64,000 nucleotides of DNA from Oscheius sp. JU75 (taxonomy: Eukaryota; Nematoda; Chromadorea; Rhabditida; Rhabditidae): contig JASJZC010000007.1 of assembly GCA_037178855.1 (NCBI GenBank), forward strand, positions 3,968,001 through 4,032,000, written 5' to 3'. A model generated the notes under the pieces. That model saw nothing but the letters and a program-made list of their open reading frames with translations, made no database searches and had not been told where the DNA came from. Shown here piece after piece: positions 45,302-57,645 of this stretch. The first letter of the stretch is position 1. Each line of letters starts with the position of its first letter. Made by a program: the position numbers and the translations under genes.

Positions 45302-47612
45302 ATGAAGGTCAAGAAAACCATATCAAAGAGAGCTCGTAGGCCTCCGAAACTATTCAACATGAAACGCAGCAGAGGGGGTATTATACTTCTTAGCTTTTGT
45401 TCAGTTTCTCCTTTCAGAAATGATGGATGATATGCTTTTGTGCAGATCTTTTGAAGAAGCCTGGTATCTGCTCACTAAAATAAAGTTAGTCCGTAAAGAC
45501 ATGTCGAAGAACGAAATCATCGTGAGCTTTGCGTTGAAAACTGAAATTTTCTTATTTTCAGTTCATGGAAATTCAGATCAAGTTACACTATGGCTTTGTC
45601 GACGATGCTATTGCCTACAAAAACAGCGTGTCCGTTTTCTTTTTTCAAATAATCTGATCGTTTTTAGATGCCGACAAATGGCACACCGAGACTTTCACAA
45701 TAACATGTTGTACTACCTTTGTCAAGAGCATCAACGACGCGGAACCGAAGGAACTCGCGAGTTTAGAGGTGAATCACACAAACAGTATTATTCAGTGTAG
45801 TTTAGACATCATTCTTGCCGAAAACTTTGATCTGCAACTCGAATCTTTCGGAAAAGTTGTTCACTACCATCCTGAAATGGCCGGTGAAATATGGCTGACG
45901 CTTCTTTCCTTGATCAACGATGCTTTGAAGAGACCATTGGCAAGAATTTGGACAAAGTTATTATCATAACGCTTACAGGAACCTGAAGAAACTGCAACTC
46001 AGATCACCCTTCAGAAAAGAATAATCGACATCCTTAAACGCAGTGAGAAAAAGAAAAAGATGAAAGGGCTATGTGAGTATTTTGTTTTCCTCATTAGTTT
46101 TTTCTTCTTGCAGATAATCTGGGCTTGTCTTTTATCAAAACCAAGTTCTACAAGGTGGACGATGCGGATCTGCTTCTAATCTTTGAAGTTTTCCTCAAAT
46201 CCTGCCTCGTTCAGTGTAGAAGCAATCTGGAGGTGAACACGTAAGAATTCTATTGTTTTTCGCTACAATTTTTCCCTAGACACGAGAATAGACTGCTTTG
46301 CACCGAGAGTTTCTTCATTTCCGCAAAGGATCACGGCACTCTTACTTACTTTATTCATGTAATGGAACGTTTTGGAGCTTTGGACTTGGTTCCACCCAGG
46401 TTTTTACTAATTTTCTTCCATTTTTAAACTTTTCCTCAGTTTTGGTACTGTTTCTTTCCCGCAGATGTTCGCACCCATGATTCCCGACACGTGGAGCCCT
46501 GTAATGCGCCCCTATCTCCAGTTTGTTCTGTTCGGGACAAGAGCTCAGCTTCCTGCATTGAAGAAAGGTTTATTAAAAATATATTTTTCATTGTGAAAAA
46601 TTGTTTCAGACATCATTTACCTACCTGAACACAAATTTATGTGCAAGACGCCAACTAGAACTTACCCAATGACTGAAAATGTAATGTTTTAAGCGTCTTT
46701 TTCCAATAATTTGTCACTTAGACCGGCTTCACTCCATTTTACAAAGATCTCTCGGGGTTACACCGGAAACTTCAAAAGTTCACGGAATCGGATGAAATTA
46801 TCCAGTTCATTGGTACGTTGACAACAGCGTGAATGTACTCAATTGAGTATTTCAGATCCGGACTTGTATTTTTACTTCGCCATCGCTAATTTTCAGGAAG
46901 GACTCTATTCAGAAGTTGAAAAACTGGAAAAGGTAGGTAGCTTTTGTGTTTTTGTAACTTTCCAACTTAGTACTTTGACAAAGACAATCTTCACTACAAG
47001 ATTTTGCACTTCTGTGCCAATCTTTTGGATGGAAAGAAGCCGGTGAAAGAGTTTTTGGAGCTGGTGCAGATCGCCCTCGACGAGAAGTGGACAAAGTACG
47101 ATTCTGAATACACCCAGCTATTTGTTGTCGGCCGAAACGCGGTGAGAGTATAGTAAAACAATATAATTTATGGTATAATTTAAGAAATCTCATGTTCTTC
47201 TCCCCACATCCAAACTTGGCCAGTGGCTTCTCTTCGTTGCGCCACAGATACTTGACATGCTCGGAGAGAGTGAAGACGCCTACCTTATTGCACAACTTGT
47301 TCTCTCCCAGTTCGAACTGAGCCTGCTCGGACAAGAACGCATGAACTACGTTTGGGAGAAACTCAAAGCTAAGGTAGTCATTTCGATGTCTCTTTCATTT
47401 TTGGTTCTTTCCAGAAAACCCTCAAAACTCTGGTCTTGGACAAGTACCTGGTTAAAAAACCAGTCCAACATCGTTTCCTGATTCTATCACAAAAGTGTGA
47501 AACGTCTTGGGATCCAGCCGAATCTTACAAGAACCTGAAAGTCGACCTCACAGAGCAAGAGTTGCTGGTTTTGTTCCTTACCTATCTTCGCGACGATGCC
47601 AACCTTCTATAA
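45302..47612 (+). CDS. Unrecognised helical protein of about 550 residues
   Basis: Multi-exon frame from ATG 45302 (MKVKKTISKRARRPPKLFNM), just after a CTTTTTAG acceptor, to TAA 47610-47612. The basic N-terminus could be a nuclear signal. The rest is alpha-helical in character with repeated aromatic/acidic patterns such as FEEAWYLLTKIKLVRKDMSK, DPDLYFYFAIANFQEGLYSE and QWLLFVAPQILDMLGESEDA, suggesting TPR- or HAT-like repeats. It ends LFLTYLRDDANLL. No signal peptide or catalytic motif. The layout faintly recalls the RNA polymerase I factor TAF1A, but I would not assign it. One junction near 45630 needs a GC donor or an alternative join. Close behind PRADC1 on the same strand, so probably co-transcribed. 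Confidence 0.75.
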
Positions 47613-48779
47613 GATCTAAATTATGCTCAGATCTCATTGTTCTTACGGCTATCCATTCTTAACGTGTGTTTTCATGAGCTGTTTCACTGATGTTGTGTGG
47701 ATAAATCTTCTTACTGTTGACGTCACTGTAGATAGGCAGCACGTTGAGCATGCTTGTTTCCATGATCGCTCGTCTCAAAGAAACATTTGGCATTGAGTGG
47801 AAAACACGTTTCGTTGGCCAAGGAGCCCCCAATACAGTTGACTATCATTTTGTGTCTTCCTGGAACAATGTTTACACTGATTTCTTTCCCTCTTCTCGCT
47901 ACAGGGATTAGTTCTTCTCGGCCACTCCTGGACTATTTTGTGACCCTTCGCTCTAGCAGTCGCTGACTCACAATACAAACCTTTGCGCGAAAATCGATCA
48001 GTTCACGATTTGCAGAAGTCGGACCGTCGTTAACATCCTCCCCTCGCCATCTTTGACATTTCTAAGCTCTTTACGCTCTCTCAATAGCGTATATTATAAC
48101 TTTTTTCTGTTTTATCGTCACGCAAATCTCAAGGTTACACCGAGAACAAAAAGAACGCAAGGCGTCTTTCACTTTCAATAGTTATAGGATCGCTCCCGAA
48201 ATCATATCACAGGGGGGACGCTTTGACGTATCCACTAAAGAACGTGTTTCCTTCCTGAGATAAGCATAATCAAGATCCTTTGTTAAACACGCGTTTGTTA
48301 ATACGCATACTTTATTCTTGTCAAAAGTTACCTACGGAGTTATGCGATGCGATCATCGATTTCTTGGCCTCTTTGACCTTAGTATTTCAGTTGTCTAGTT
48401 CTGATTTGCTGGGAAAGACGAAATTAGCTGAGTGAGAGCTTTTCTCTCATGATCTATTTATAAACTTGACTCACAACATGAATTAGCCGCAGCCCTTTCT
48501 TCTCGTTCATGATGTATCGGGGGTTGAGTCATCTTCTATCTGGATTCTCGTGTTCTCTGATCGCTACATTAGCATTTCTAGTTTCTTTCAAGTCTTTTGG
48601 CATTCTTCCATCAACAATTCCTTAGACAAAATAATGCATTTCCGATAAGCTGGAATGCAGACATAAGCGGTAATCAGTATTTTGTCAGTGAAAGGTTTTC
48701 ATCATTTCCGTTTTCGATTGCACTCTTGCTTTATCGTTCTCCCGTTTTGCGTCGTCTCATTTCAGGAACACGTTGCAAC
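47613..48779. other. Spacer, no supported gene
   Basis: 3' region of the helical protein gene and upstream region of the phosphatase. The open frame from 48597 enters the phosphatase exon but its upstream part lies before a splice acceptor. Confidence 0.5.
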
Positions 48780-49868
48780 ATGCGAGAACGGAGAATTTTC
48801 TTTATGCGACATGGCGAAAGGTTGTTCACTAATTTTGATTCTCACTTGCCGTTTGACCTTAGGTGCGACTTCCTCATGGGCAATAAAGGATCAGGTTTTA
48901 TGAAGACGGCTTTCGATTCAAATGGGAAATATACTCCTTTTGATATAAATCTACCTCGTACTTTGCCAAAGCGAGCTGACGGATGGCAAGCTTTTGCTAC
49001 GGATACTCCCTTGACAGGTAGGCAGACCTATTGTTGCAAACTATTTTACAGAAATTGGATATTTGGAGGCCAAACTTACAGGTCGTGCCTACAAGGACAA
49101 ACACATAGTTATCGATCATATCTACTGCTCTCCAGCACTACGATGTGTTCAGACAGCAGTTGGATTCATAAAAGGATCCGGTAGATGAAAGAATCACTGA
49201 CGATGAACTCTTTTATAGGTTCGAATTTGACATTCTCAATAGAACCGGGTTTGTTCGAGTACATGATGTGGTGTCGGCATGGTAGACCCTCCTGGATGCA
49301 GCCATCGGAATTTGTCAAACTAGGTATGAGGTCTGTGAACCCGTCTTTATTACGTTCCCTAGGCTATCCGGTCCAGTCCGAGAACGAACATATCATAAAA
49401 GCAAACGAACTCGTTATAGAAGAAACACTCGACGACTTTTATAGACGTTCGGAATTGGTCATTCGGGAGCTGTGTCAGAGGCATCCAAACGGTCTGTTTG
49501 TTTGAAAAGACCCAGACCAATTTTACCCAGGTAATATTTTGTTCGTCGTACATGGACCATCGATGGAAGCATGCACGAGACTGATTACCGGCGGCAAGCC
49601 TCGCAATAATGAAGAGTTTTTCCACGTATTGTTACAGTCCTCCTACTTGGCAAATATTGAGGTGGGTCTCATTTTGCAACACTATTTACAGAATGGTTTT
49701 CAGCTGAAAGAGGTCAAGCCGGGCCGTTTCATGTTCAACGGAAGAGCTGTACCGCCTCTGACAGTTTCGGCCATATCAACTTTCAACCCACGGATCCTCG
49801 AAATGACCGATGAGGAAGTGCGAGAGGAAATTCGCAAAAAGAACATTGAACGTCCCAAGTACAGCTAA
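48780..49868 (+). CDS. UBASH3-type histidine phosphatase
   Basis: Phosphoglycerate-mutase-fold phosphatase forming a phosphohistidine intermediate. The RHG motif is [14 protein letters not shown]; the second catalytic Arg lies in [14 protein letters not shown], the acid region in [12 protein letters not shown], and the second His in [33 protein letters not shown] and [11 protein letters not shown] match the C-terminal domain of UBASH3/STS and insect ecdysteroid-phosphate phosphatase. UBA and SH3 domains are absent, as in nematode single-domain members. Exons 48780-48820, 48863-49017, 49052-49180, 49219-49491 and 49531-49868; a possible 30-nt intron near 49663 leaves the frame open either way. 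The start follows an ATTTCAG acceptor. Possible substrates are phosphotyrosine proteins or phospho-steroids; sequence cannot decide. Confidence 0.9.
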
Positions 49869-49908
49869 TTTCAGTGTCAACTTTCTTTCAAAACCGACCC
49901 CAAATCTC

Positions 49909-49914
49909 AATAAA
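49909..49914 (+). terminator. Poly(A) signal of the histidine phosphatase
   Basis: AATAAA 41 nt after the stop. Confidence 0.55.
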
Positions 49915-52900
49915 TGTTCTCATGTTGCAGCTATCGTGCACACGGAAGTGGCTAGATAGCTTTTGAAGTGATTAATCAGATGTCCGACGAGTCCAAACAC
50001 TCCATCTTTGTTAATCGCGGGGGACGCTTTGCAAAGTACAGTGCCTATCAGGATTAGCAGGCAAGTGCACTGTGCACCAAATTTGTAGGGAAGGTAAGAT
50101 TGACAAAAGACCAACAATGGCAGGATATTGTGTGATTGATGACAGACTGGTCCTGCGACCTCTCACACTCGGTCTCTATGTCACCCTAATTACCGAAACA
50201 GCTTTTATTGCTCTTATTACTATAATGACGCTTTTTTCACACTGCTGAGCGAAATTGTCCTTTAAAATGGCTCATTGGCTCATTTGCTACATACCGATGA
50301 CTTCTCAGCTGTCTCAAGCAATTTCTATGAAATCAAAGAAACTTTTCATCTTAAGGTATTAGATTATATTCTGATTATTCTAGCGTCAATTATGCAGAGC
50401 GTTTATCGAATGTCCCATTTGTGCTAGTAGCCATCGTCTAGTGATGAGAGATGCAGAGAGCGCAATGGGCACTACGCATGCAATGCGGCATTTGTCCATC
50501 TGTCGACCTTCTCCCTGTTTGGGGAGGGCTGGATGAGAGACGGCTCTGCCTTTGATCTACACAAAACTTGTCAGAGTCGCTCGCCCGTGGGAAAGAGGTC
50601 ACTCGTGTCGTATCTCATAGCGCGTATCATTGATACCCAGGCCAACTCTCCCTCTTCATGCGCAGCTGGTTAGTTTCACTTTCTCTATATCTTCTGGTAA
50701 AAGTCTCTTGGAGAGAATATCGCTCTCCCGGAAATATCATGGCGCGGCCTGACCACTCAACCTTCTTTCTCCTTTGTGATCAGAAGGACTCTCCCTCTAC
50801 GTGTCATTATACATACACAAAAACCGGACTTGCTGTTTATTTCTTTGAATCATTTCACGGCTCGAGGACAGCCTCGCACTTTTTAAACATCTCTTGCAAG
50901 AAAAGGTTCCTCTCAGTAGTCCAGAGCTTCAACTTTTCGAACTATTGCGACCTCCCGAGCGAGAGGCTTATTTAGGTCTTTGTGTTCCATTTGCTCGCAA
51001 CTTGTCTTTTTCCTCATTGTAGCTACAAAGGCTTAAAAGAAACGCTGCGCTTTTTGGCGTAAGCAGAGGTCACCGGAGGAAAGGGCGTGCGTTGCCCATA
51101 TTTGCCTTGGTTGGAGCGAAGGGTCGCCGACCTTTCTATTATTTATCCGTCTTCTACTGCGGTCACTCATTCCCGAGTATTCACGCACTTCGAGCGCTTC
51201 TTCAGAGAGGGCCTGAATGCATAATTAATCCCAGCCCCAAACCAATTTGGCTGATTTTAGAGTCAAGACGGTGATGCGCGACGGCAACGCCAATATCGTA
51301 ATTTGTTCTCGGATATCCTCCGAAATGCGCCATCGTCCAGTCCGCGCGTGATAAAACCGGACACGCAAGAACTGTGTGGCCAGCCCTTTCTTGGGATGTG
51401 GTCTCCTCTCTCTTTCTCCGTCCTCGATCCCCATATTTCATGCACACTGTTATATAGTAGCTAGAAAGTTCAGTCAGTCTTTGAAGAAACCGGGTTTGCC
51501 GGCCGTTCACCCCCTCAGACTCCGATCTGAATGATTCACACTCTTGTTCATTCCTTTCACTTCTCTGAGACACGAGATACTCTCTGTTATTGTGTTCTCC
51601 CGTCCTCGCTCAAAAACAATTGAGACATAGCCGGTCTCAGTGCGACATTGTTACTTCTCGTTGCAACCAAGGCAAACACTCATTTTCACTTTCACTCTCG
51701 AGTTATTCTCTCGTGTCAAAATCTCCACCTCTGATGACAGTTGCTTTTGCCTGTCGAACGCCTGAAAAGCTAGTTCGTTTTCACTTTTTCTGTATTTTGT
51801 GGAACGGTCACAGAGGAATTGCGTCGTTTACTCAAGCATTAACCGTGGCAACATCGATTCCAGTGTCCAACGACAATTAGTCATATCAACGACGTCGCGC
51901 TAATCACATTAGCATGCAAATTTGAGGTTTGCGGCTCTTTGTCTTCTCCTTAGACCTACGACCGCGACGTTAATTGCGGAGGGTCTTCTCCGCTCAGATT
52001 CCATTATGAACCGCGTTGGTCGCTTCCTCGATTTGTTCCTAAAGCCCGTTTGTACGGCGAGTGCACTTCCTAATCAACGTGCGATGCATCTACGACATCG
52101 GATCCGCAATACGAATAAACATTCCAGTATTCTGACTGAACATCCCAAATAGAGTCCATGTAACGATCATTGACAACCGGGTGTGTAACGCTCGTCCAGT
52201 CTAGAAAAAACGCCAAACCGTGACCACAAAAATGTCCTTTGTTTGTCTGATCCTGTTAGAGAATTATAATAGAATTAATTATTACTTTTTAGACGACTTC
52301 CCTCTTTGGGAAGTAGACACTTGTTTGGATTGGAACGACCTCCAATAGTAACCTCGGTGCCATCTGGTAGTGTGTACTTGCGAGCGTCTCACGATTCTCA
52401 CAGATTTTTGGCCATGTTTGTCAAACAATTCATTACATCTGCTTGCAACTATCACTTGGAATGGCCGTTTCGAATGCCTGACTTCCACTAAATCGAATGC
52501 AATTGTCTGCCCGCAGTTTCTATTTGCTCCAGACGTAATCAACTGCCCTCTAATGAAACTTTTTGTAGTCGACCTTCATTAGAAGCCCCTCAAAGCAGTT
52601 GGAGAAATCTCTCCTCGGTGCTCTTGCCGCGAGATTTCCTGTCACTTTCCCATGCCGCAAGGTCGATCACTCCTCTTAGGACTTCTTCACTTCCATCAGA
52701 TAAAGACGCTTCTAGTTTTGCCGCCTACCGAGACCTCGAGGTGTTAGCCGAGGTTTTCTAGCACTGTTTTCTTCCGTACGGAAGTAGGCCAACGCCGTTA
52801 ATACAGTCAACCCTAATCCTTCTGGTGGCGACCCCTCTCACGACTGCCTTTTTACATTCTCATGACATTTCTGACCCGATGAATGACCCGGTCCTACAAG

Positions 52901-55154
52901 AAATGCATTTTTTCCCATCTTACACGTGATGTTGAAATTATGGGCAGGTCGCGCCGGACAGGCTGACCCCATTTCTACTCTAAGATTGTTACCGGTTCTC
53001 CCAATTTGGTGCAATGCTGCTTAAAAAAATTTCTTTATAAACTTGGCAACTTCTTAGTACCATCTTGACTTCTTTATTGCGCAACAGCTTTCAAATTGGC
53101 TTAATCCACAATCGCTTTCAACAGAAGCCGGTTTGGAAAAGCTTCACTCTTTCCCCTTTGAAAATTAAAAGTTAACTCATAAAGAGAGGTTGACTAATTG
53201 CATTAGACTATCCTAGTAATTCGTCGAAGAGGCTGGTTGCACGCTTTGTTTCCGGTGCCTGATGCATGCCAATTAGGTGCCAGCCAGGTGCGCGGCTGTC
53301 AAAATACTATGCCATTCTCTCGCTAAAAATTACCCAGTAAGAACTGACGTAAGCACCCGGTTCCCCACTTTCGATGTTTTCTCTCCTGCAGAAAAACATA
53401 AGCGGACCACTTTTCACCAATGCTTGGTTACCTGTCTGGTGGTGTTGACTGAATTAAAGGTCAAGCCAAACAATCTGGTACTCATTTGTCTATCGTCTCT
53501 GCCAGTATCTCCCACGAAACTTATGAGTCACAGCTGTGGTGGTCACGTTGGGTGTATATCCGCTGGATATGTGACCTGGGCCACTTATTGCGGTTGTGTT
53601 TATGACGCCGTTGCTCCTACCTCACTCTCTTTACGTCTGTCATTATCCTAACTAGCCCGCTGTTCCATATTTCCGTCCGGAACGCTCAAACACAAGCACG
53701 CCAACAAAGGCAATCATTTTTCGGTGTCATAGCTTGTCCATTCTAAAATCGGAAGACCACAAGCACTTGAAATGCAAAAGGCGACAACTAGCAACACTCA
53801 ATCCGTCGTCTGCTCTTTTCTTCAACTGAAACTTGTTGTGATTCCGTTTTCTCCATTTCCTATTCCTCCAAGAAACACTGATTTGACATCCAGAAAATAA
53901 CCAGTAGCCATGGTCCGAACACACTAGGCGAGCGACATCCTTTTAATGTGTAGTAGAGTGTTTGAACTGATCAGATGGCTTTTTCTGTTAGGGAAAAGCT
54001 ACCTTAAAAAAACCAATTATTTTGGGGGGCATCAACCAAAGTGTAACTAGGAATGAGGCTATAAATCGTCAAGCGATTTATTTTGTTGGTTTGGCTTGCA
54101 CTCTGGCAGTTTTTAAAGCTTCAGAGTAACGCAATACAGACATAACTAATGTTTTGAGCAATGATGTAAAGCTACTTTATCAGCTCTAAGCAGTATTAGA
54201 TCACTCTATTGCGTTATCACTCTTGGTCTATACCCAAATATGCCTTGTTAGAGGTCGTCAACAAAATTATATATTGATGAGTCTCGACTCATTGTGAATG
54301 GGGAAGTGGAGGCAATTAGAAGCGAGGTGGATTGATTTCCACTCGAACGGTTCGCGGGAGTTTCCAATTGGCCGCATGTGACTGATCCTATACCCTTTGA
54401 CCGAGACGCATATGCATAATCCAGCCTGTTTTATCATCCAAGCAAGTGTCTCCGAAGGATTCCGTTTCTTAGAACTAGTTTGCTTGCCTCTGACCACTAG
54501 AGCGGTTAAGTACATAACCAATTCGCAATTGGAACAAACCTTTGAATAGAAAGTAGGCGGAAGGGCGAACCTGCGGCAGATCGCCGGCTGTGCGGCAGTG
54601 TGGTGTCCGTCCTCCACCAGTGCATGTCCGACAGTGACTACAGGTTAGCTATAAGCTTTTTTCCAGAAATGAGATGTAATTACCAACAAATAGAGTCAAT
54701 CCATCTTGTAGCTTGTTTTGTCAACGCTTAATGGATAACACACTGCGCAGGGTGTCAGTCGCAGCATTGGCTGTAATCGAATGCTTCTGCGCTTTGTCCG
54801 TTAGAACTACTTTACGACAGAGCGCCATTTGCCCAAATATCCTGCAGAAGTTTGTTTTCACACAATTAGTTGCTGTTGCTCCGCTTGTCTCAGTCCTTGA
54901 CCGAAACCAGCTTCTGTCAAGATTATCACGCAGCTTTCCGGAAGACATTTTGCCTTATCCCGTACACCTGCTGGACAGCTGCGGTCCCATCATCTCCAGC
55001 GCAAGCCTTTTGTACCGTGTGACATCTTTCCCATTGTTGGTCAGGGCCGAGCAATTCGTTCATCTCTAAATTATGTTTCTTGATCTTCAAGTTTAAGTCG
55101 AAGAACATGTACACTGTTTTCAGCGGGGTGAGAGAACGGGAGCGAAGTCTGCTG
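49915..55154. other. 5.2-kb stretch without a convincing gene
   Basis: Upstream region of the tetraspanin gene. Weak items only: a 43-codon frame at 50135-50270 (MAGYCVIDDRLVLRPLTLGL then a hydrophobic helix), a frame at 50658-50975 beginning with a signal-like MRSWLVSLSLYLLV, and frames at 53277-53651 and 54713-55069. None has introns, domains or poly(A) context that I can support. Confidence 0.45.
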
Positions 55155-57337
55155 ATGGCCACCGGCGACGCGCGACCCCGCTCCAAGAAGCGCAAGCCAC
55201 GCCAGGAGATCTCGGCATTTCTCAAGTGGACCGTCTTTCTTATCAACTTTCTAGTCTTTGTGAGTCTCTTTCTCTTTATGAGGGCATCCGCACATCTGAT
55301 CAAGGTTATCACAACCAGCTGTCTTCAACACCGAATTCGGTTAATGAAGGCCGCTCGAGACCACCTGCTGCGTCGAAAACTGAGCGCAGCTCCAAAGAAT
55401 TCAGCATTCCACAGCTGGATGCCTTGAATCCCATGAGAGTTTTGGTAATGACATTGATCAAGAAGCTTTTAATCCAAATGGTCATTGTCAGATAAGTGTT
55501 TATCACAGGGACACGGCTTATAATTGCGCTGTTTTGAGCAAGTGCCACGCACAAAAGAGATGGCAACAATTAGATTGACGCGAACGGTGCTTATTTGGTT
55601 GATTTGCATACGCGACAAAGACCTTGTCTCCGTGCTCACAAGGGCTTAGTTGGCCGTGGTAAAATGTCCTCCGGAACATTACGAAGGATGCCTATGATAG
55701 AAGGAAAGGTATCGCTTTCCAAACAAGGCTAGTAGTTCCGGATTACACGCGCCCCCGGTCATGTTTCGCGATTCGGCAGCGTCTAGGTCAGCCGCAACTA
55801 GTCCGAGTCCTGTTTGTATTTAATTGACCAAGGAAATCCGAATGCGATAGGCAGAAAGAGACGGTACAAGGATCTGTTTTCAGCTCTTCGGTGTAGCAGT
55901 TCTCGCCCTCGGTGTCTACCTTTTTATCAAAGAATATGCGGAAGTCAAGCTTATGGACATCATTCTCAACCCCGCCATTCTTATAGCATTGATTGGTAAA
56001 GCGGAAAAAATTAAAACAACATGATATCAGGTTTTATAATTTGCGTTGTCTCTATGATGGGTTTCGTCGGAGCGTTGCGAGACAATATCTTCATGTTGAG
56101 AGCGGTACCTTTCTTTGATAGACATCTCACAACCAATTTTCAGTTTTCCCTATGTATTTTTTTCTGTTACATCGTGGTAGTCTGCCTGACTTTCATCGTC
56201 TTCATTCTTTTTTATTCTGACACAACAGAAGGAGTTTCGGCCCATAGCTTGCTGCTCTACGCCATCAAAAACTATCATACGAACAGGAATCTCGCAGAAA
56301 TTATGGACTCCCTCCAAGAAAATGTACGTAGCCTTTTCTTTCATACTAAGGCAATATTCCAGCTTGAATGTTGTGGGGTTTCTTCCGTGGCTCAAGGGTA
56401 TCGGGATTGGAATCTCAGTTATCAGTACAATTGCTCAACCAGTAACCCATATCCAGAAAAATGTGGAGTGCCTTATTCATGCTGTAGGAAATCTGTCATA
56501 TCGGAGGCGGTAATTTTGACATGTTTTAAGAGTTAATTTTCTGTTTAGGCTGGATCGTCAAATCCGCTTTTGCCTGCAATGAGATCTCTGGAATGTTGGC
56601 AGAATGCTTTGCAGAAAAGACCTCAAGATCTAGAACATGATCTACACACCCGAGGCTGTTTACACCCGTTGAAAACAGTTTTTGAAAGTCATGCTATCCA
56701 TATTGGAGCTGCTGTAGCTGTTGTCATCATTCCTGTGGTAAGTGATCTAAAAATGCAAAAGGATCGCGTCCGAGTTTATACAAAATCACGTTTACCAGTT
56801 CGAGATAATCCCGCTTAGCATTCTGCAGGCTGTAAACAAGGAGCTAAATAACGATTTTTCAGTGCCTTTCCGTCTGTTTGGTCAACATCTTGGCGAAGCA
56901 GATTGACCATCAGAAGTTTTTGCTAGAGCGCGAAGCAAAAAGAAACGAGCGACGGCGAAAACGAGACGTAAAGGATCGGCCTGAGAGAGGGCGTCAACGG
57001 CAACTTTCGTTGGACCAGCTAGAGGAGGGAAAGCTGCCATCTTTTGATCCAGTGAGTCAGAATCTATTAGCTCAACATACTTTTCATTTTACAGAATGTT
57101 CCACCAAAGCTTCCCGATAATCCACCTCCAAGCCGACCACCAGGAGAGGGAAAAACTGGCAAAGTTCGAGCAAGCAGCTCGTCGCCAAAACGAAAAATGA
57201 CCGGTGAAGGACGAACTCGGGGAGATGAGAAGCGAAAACGGTCAACTACAACACCCCAACAACAGCAGACAGACAAGCGGGTGCGGCAATGGGTACTGCA
57301 GCAGTCTGACTTGGTCTCGAGCGCTCCTCCCAAATAG
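55155..57337 (+). CDS. C8-type tetraspanin with a long basic C-terminal tail
   Basis: Eight exons with consistent phases (55155-55259, 55884-55995, 56031-56104, 56144-56323, 56363-56509, 56549-56737, 56863-57051, 57095-57337). Four membrane spans: FLKWTVFLINFLVFLFGVAV; ILIALIGFIICVVSMMGFVG; FSLCIFFCYIVVVCLTFIVF; HIGAAVAVVIIPVCLSVCLV. The large extracellular loop has LECCGVSSVAQGYRDW, YNCS, EKCGVPYSCC, LECW and GCLH: eight cysteines, the TspanC8 pattern. In animals this subfamily escorts the metalloprotease ADAM10 and tunes Notch and BMP signalling; tsp-12/tsp-14 do so in C. elegans. Unusual: the cytosolic tail of about 140 residues is rich in Arg/Lys, Pro and Gln (RNERRRKRDVKDRPERGR, PPKLPDNPPPSRPPG), whereas family tails are usually a few dozen residues at most. 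Start chosen at 55155 after a GTTTTCAG acceptor. Stop TAG 57335-57337. Confidence 0.9.
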
Positions 57338-57569
57338 CCAACAATCCTGACTTTCCCGGGTAGTCAAAGTTTTTTTCTTGGGTTTCACAACTCCTCTCAT
57401 TGTCATATCGCGCTCAATAGCGGGCCTGCCATATTCCGCCTCGAGGTGCTTCCCACACCATGATCATGCCAATGTTGCCACTCACTTTCCTCTTGTAACT
57501 TTCTTTCTACGCATCACATCTGACTGATTGCCACTATGTACTTTGTCCTTCGATGCACCCGGGTTCAAA

Positions 57570-57575
57570 AATAAA
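57570..57575 (+). terminator. Poly(A) signal of the tetraspanin gene
   Basis: AATAAA; lies only 70 nt from the nematocin stop on the other strand. Confidence 0.55.
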
Positions 57576-57645
57576 TATCAACAGTTCGAGAGATTCATTG
57601 GCTGTTTGAGATCGTAATGTACTTAATATGATGACAAACTAGGAC

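Noticed and set aside
49920..50117. Minus frame with a signal-like helix and CKASPAINKDG
   Set aside because: No ATG in frame and no upstream exon found; overlaps the phosphatase 3' end.
50658..50975. Plus frame starting MRSWLVSLSLYLLV
   Set aside because: Signal-like start but no homology, no poly(A) signal and no introns; could be chance in pyrimidine-rich DNA.
53277..53651. 124-codon plus frame
   Set aside because: No domain, no splice or poly(A) context in a gene-poor stretch.
54713..55069. 118-codon plus frame before the tetraspanin
   Set aside because: No recognisable features, and the opposite strand is also open over much of it.
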